DNA from: Chryseobacterium nakagawai | GTDB lineage: Bacteria > Bacteroidota > Bacteroidia > Flavobacteriales > Weeksellaceae | DNA: 64,000 bases | Direction: 5' to 3' | Assembly (NCBI RefSeq): GCF_900637665.1 | Contig: NZ_LR134386.1 | Span: 3,340,501-3,404,500 of the forward strand | Shown: positions 61,126 through 64,000 of the stretch, piece after piece | Position numbering within the stretch: the first letter of the stretch is position 1 | Layout of the letters: every line of letters starts with the position of its first letter | Made by a program: the position numbers and the translations under genes | Notes under the pieces: model-generated | What the model was told of the DNA's origin: nothing | The model's input: the letters and a program-made list of their open reading frames with translations, nothing else | Databases searched by the model: none

Positions 61126-63249
61126 TTAAAGCTTATAATTGAACGATAATGTTACCACACGACTATCCAGATTGTATTTCTGTCGGATCGTAGAACTGAA
61201 GTTATCACCTGTTACGCGGTAATTATTTGTTTTTAGTAAGTCTGTAACGGCCAGCTTTACGGTTGCTTTGTCTTTCCATAATGTTTTGGAAACACCCAAT
61301 GTCAGGTCAAAATAAGCATCACGGATAAACAGACCAATGTTTGATTTTGAAAAATACTGTCCATTCATCTCTGCTTTTACTCCTTTTGCAATGCTGAAAC
61401 TGTTTTGTGCATTGAGTGTGAATGCCAGCTGCGAACTATTTACTGAGTAATTCTGGTAATTCCCTTTATATTCATTATTAAAAACATTCAGCATAGAGGT
61501 AAGCGACCACCATTTGAAAAGCTTTGTCGTAGCCGTTATGTTGGCTCCGTATACATAAGACTTATTCAGATTGTCCTGGGTCTTTACCAAAATTCCTGTA
61601 TCCGGCTGGTAATTGTAGACTTCCGTCATTACATCGTTCGTTACACTAAAGTAAGCTGATGCTATAATATATTTCCCCCAAGTGTATCCTAATTCTGTTG
61701 CATGGGTAAATTCGGGATTCAGATTGGGATTTCCTTGCCAATAATTGAATGGATCATCATAGAAACGGAACGGATTCAGATCAAAATGGCTCGGTCGGTT
61801 GATCCTTTTACTATACGATGCGTAGAATCCATGCTGATCGTTCATCTGGTATTTAACTGATGCACTCGGGAAAAGATTGGTATAATCTCTTTTTCTCTGT
61901 TCCTGAGACGTTTTTTGGTTGATATCCGTATGGGTAATTTCTGTTCTCAACCCTAGCTGGAAGGTCCATTTCGTCAGATTTAGCTTGTAGTTGGCATATA
62001 GTGCATGAATCTGCTCTTTGTATACATACTCATTACTTGCTTTATCATCATTGATCCATTCTTCACCCTGCTGTATTGAATATTCTGAAGGATTATTATT
62101 AGACTTTACGGTAGATTTAAGTCCTGTTTCCAGACTATGCATTTCGCTAAAAGGAAGAGTAAAATCTACTTTTGCATTGAAAACTTTCAGACGGGAAGCA
62201 ATACTTCCTCTTCTGTTGTTGAATTTCTCTGTTCCCTGATTCACTAATGCATCTGAAAGTTGATTCTGACGGGAGGTGAACCGTGATGTTTCATATTCCA
62301 GATCCACGTCTACTTTATAATCTTTATCGTTGAAGATATGGGTACCCTTTAGATTATAGGTATAATCGTACCAGTTTTCTTTGCTTTGATTATCCGAAAG
62401 TACATGGGCAAACAGATTGCCCACAGGCTGAAATATTCTGTTCTCACCCTTTGAAAAATCTTCATACCGTCCTATTTTAGCATCGAATAACGCGCCAATA
62501 CTTGTTTTATCATTGAAAGCATAATCCGCACCTACTTTAAAGTTATTAGAAGTCAAAGGCTCATTGGTTGTTGAATGCTGCTCTGTTCTGCGGGTCACCT
62601 GCTGAGGTTGTTTTTCGTCGAAGAAAACCTGACTGAAATTCCGTCTTTCTTCCTCTCCACGGAAGGTATAACTATAGTCTCCGTGCAAAGAGAGTTTCTT
62701 ATGGGTATAGTTTAGGCTCATTCCGGTATTAATTCTATTTTTACGGCCTCTTCCGCCATTCAAATAATAGTTTCCGCTAAGTCCTTCCAATGAATTTTTT
62801 TTCAGCACAATATTAATGATCCCGGCATTTCCGGCAGCATCATATTTGGAAGAAGGATTGGCAATAATTTCAATATTCTTGACCAGTGTAGAATTGGTAG
62901 ATCGCAAGAGGTTGGCCAGCTCTTTTGTGGATAGCGAGCTCAGCTTACCGTTTATCATTACACTTACTCCTTTCTTGCCGCGTAAGGATAGCTCACCATC
63001 CTGCGAGACCACTACCCCCGGTGTTTTTCCCAGTACTTCCAATACCGTAGTACCATCAGATAATACACTGTTTTCAACATTAAAAATCATTTTATCAGCT
63101 TTTTGCTGAAAAACCGCTTTGTTACCTTTTACTACGATGCCACTAATCTCTGAAACTTTATCTGTCTGCAAAGAATCGTTTTGGTTTTCTGTCTGTCCGT
63201 AGGCATTCAGGCTCGCCAATAAAGGTAGCCATATATAGTGTTTCTTCAT
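61126..63249 (-). CDS. Outer-membrane TonB-dependent receptor
   Basis: 707 residues, OMP beta-barrel family. Signal peptide KHYIWLPLLASLNAYGQ. No CarboxypepD domain: a short N-terminal segment SEISGIVVKGNKAVFQQKADKMIFNVE is followed by the plug (VLEVLGKTPGVVVSQDGELSLRGKKGVSVMINGKLSS, KNIEIIANPSSKYDAAGNAGIINIVLKK) and a barrel that ends VTLSFNYKL. It is 11 bases downstream of the PepSY gene in the same direction, so the two form a unit that extends beyond the right edge. It probably imports an iron or metal chelate, given the neighbouring DUF4374 locus; the ligand is not known. Confidence 0.9.
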   Translation of the reverse strand: MKKHYIWLPLLASLNAYGQTENQNDSLQTDKVSEISGIVVKGNKAVFQQKADKMIFNVENSVLSDGTTVLEVLGKTPGVVVSQDGELSLRGKKGVSVMINGKLSSLSTKELANLLRSTNSTLVKNIEIIANPSSKYDAAGNAGIINIVLKKNSLEGLSGNYYLNGGRGRKNRINTGMSLNYTHKKLSLHGDYSYTFRGEEERRNFSQVFFDEKQPQQVTRRTEQHSTTNEPLTSNNFKVGADYAFNDKTSIGALFDAKIGRYEDFSKGENRIFQPVGNLFAHVLSDNQSKENWYDYTYNLKGTHIFNDKDYKVDVDLEYETSRFTSRQNQLSDALVNQGTEKFNNRRGSIASRLKVFNAKVDFTLPFSEMHSLETGLKSTVKSNNNPSEYSIQQGEEWINDDKASNEYVYKEQIHALYANYKLNLTKWTFQLGLRTEITHTDINQKTSQEQRKRDYTNLFPSASVKYQMNDQHGFYASYSKRINRPSHFDLNPFRFYDDPFNYWQGNPNLNPEFTHATELGYTWGKYIIASAYFSVTNDVMTEVYNYQPDTGILVKTQDNLNKSYVYGANITATTKLFKWWSLTSMLNVFNNEYKGNYQNYSVNSSQLAFTLNAQNSFSIAKGVKAEMNGQYFSKSNIGLFIRDAYFDLTLGVSKTLWKDKATVKLAVTDLLKTNNYRVTGDNFSSTIRQKYNLDSRVVTLSFNYKL

Positions 63250-63260
63250 GAATAATGGTT

Positions 63261-64000
63261 TTAGATTGTTGTTTTCTTTTTATTTCTTCGGCCCCACCAG
63301 ATCATAAATCCGGTTACTGGCAATGAGGCACAGAATAAACTCATGATAAATGCCAGTATTTTTCCAGGCATTCCAAAAAAGGCTCCCACGTGCAAATCAT
63401 AAGTAGCATCTGTCGCTCTTTCGGCCATAGCCTTATCTCCGTGTGAGCGGTTAAACAGAAGCTTCCCTGAATGTTCGTCAAAAATCATCATGGAAGATTC
63501 TCCATAAGTAAATTCCTTTTCTTTAATCCAGATGCTTAAGTTATCATGTTGATGATCTGCATCAGTATGATCTTCCAAATCAACTCCAAAGGAATAGGCT
63601 TCCGGATAATGAATTTTTACCTGTTCTATAATTCGATCTATGGTTGTTACTGTTTCTATGGATTCCGGAGCGGTTGTTTTGTACTGACTGAAGTCTGGTG
63701 TAGCAGAGGAAAAGCCATTAAGTAATACATAGACCCACATTTGGGTAATACGGAACGAATACATAATGCCGGTAATCGCTACAATCAGGGCCAAAAAGGA
63801 AGCATAAAACCCAAGAATGTTGTGTACATCATAATTCTTACGTCTCCAGCCTTTTACCTTCTCCCATTGAAACCACAGACGCTGTTTACGCATCTTTTTA
63901 TTCTTAGGCCACCACAGAATAATCCCTGTTACCAGCATGATCACAAAGATAATAGTAGATACTCCCACAATAGTACCTCCCACTTTATTACTCAGCAGCA
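63261..64000 (-). CDS. PepSY-associated membrane protein (partial, XusC-like)
   Basis: The frame is open to the right edge (residues L-L-S-N-K-V precede the internal GTG at 63,983), so the gene starts outside the window; about 246 residues are visible. Membrane segments are VGVSTIIFVIMLVTGIILWWPK, HNILGFYASFLALIVAITGIMYSF and ILAFIMSLFCASLPVTGFMIWWGRR, typical of PepSY_TM proteins, with a soluble domain between the second and third containing VKIHYPEAYSFGVDLED. PepSY_TM proteins act as inner-membrane ferric-siderophore reductases or transport helpers (XusC, FpvG/FsqB-like). It is upstream of the second TonB receptor by 11 bases. Confidence 0.88.
   Translation of the reverse strand, partial: LLSNKVGGTIVGVSTIIFVIMLVTGIILWWPKNKKMRKQRLWFQWEKVKGWRRKNYDVHNILGFYASFLALIVAITGIMYSFRITQMWVYVLLNGFSSATPDFSQYKTTAPESIETVTTIDRIIEQVKIHYPEAYSFGVDLEDHTDADHQHDNLSIWIKEKEFTYGESSMMIFDEHSGKLLFNRSHGDKAMAERATDATYDLHVGAFFGMPGKILAFIMSLFCASLPVTGFMIWWGRRNKKKTTI

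Overview
The window reads as chromosomal DNA of a Flavobacteriia member of the Bacteroidota, most likely Chryseobacterium or a close Weeksellaceae relative. The DNA is AT-rich. Several genes are preceded by the Bacteroidota promoter form TTTG/TTG-N19-TAnnTTTG, and Shine-Dalgarno sequences are not prominent. Protein families typical of the phylum are present: type IX secretion C-terminal domains, GLPGLI, a BlaI-M56 pair, DUF4374, DUF4476, SusC/CirA-type TonB receptors and a PL7 alginate lyase. I recognise no rRNA, tRNA, CRISPR array, transposase or prophage gene. The genus is inference from family content.

Layout. 1-5,982 (mostly +): PL7 lyase, HPP membrane protein, zinc-ribbon protein, TIGR01777 epimerase, NudK-like Nudix hydrolase, two small cytoplasmic proteins, a DUF2306-type membrane protein, two tandem paralogous small membrane proteins (-) and a VOC protein. 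6,117-10,897 (-): a two-gene unit of large repeat proteins (TPR, then WG+Sel1). 11,135-15,572 (+): small exported proteins, including a nonsense-mutated gene beside its intact paralogue, a WG protein, a retropepsin-like protease and a J-domain/KTSC protein. 15,821-22,253 (-): tetR-tolC-mfp-rnd efflux operon with twin operator candidates and a strong terminator. 22,416-33,603 (mostly -): CvfB-like protein, exported proteins, lipoamide dehydrogenase, membrane AraC regulator, cupin, glycosyltransferase and a frameshifted gene. 33,698-39,429: recQ (-), then kdsD-like isomerase with a Crp/Fnr regulator, a DJ-1/PfpI protein and tatC (+). 39,705-46,440 (+): three consecutive metallopeptidases (metzincin with T9SS tail, M1, M61). 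46,529-50,777 (-): orphan histidine kinase behind a PBP4-type peptidase, a CxxC protein and peptidase E. 50,962-56,768: TPR protein, DUF1905 protein, transaldolase-type aldolase, acetyltransferase and a BlaI-M56-GLPGLI cassette. 57,249-64,000: TonB receptor, DUF4374 lipoprotein, second TonB receptor and PepSY membrane protein, resembling the Bacteroides XusABC xenosiderophore system.

How parts work together. The RND operon is probably self-regulated: a consensus promoter upstream of tetR is bracketed by two near-identical dyads exactly 50 bp apart. The BlaI-M56-GLPGLI unit is a protease-controlled repressor cassette. The right-hand locus looks like iron-siderophore import, with a perfect 10-1-10 palindrome between the -7 box and the start codon, where a Fur-type repressor would act.

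The most notable unexplained items are a composite dispersed intergenic repeat present three times, a second composite repeat present twice, two decaying genes (nonsense plus promoter-box change; +1 frameshift in a G run), the palindrome at the iron locus, an 18-bp palindrome abutting a start codon, and a RecQ lacking the usual zinc cysteines. I did not find a clearly novel multi-gene system; the two-gene WG/Sel1-TPR unit is the best candidate for undescribed function.
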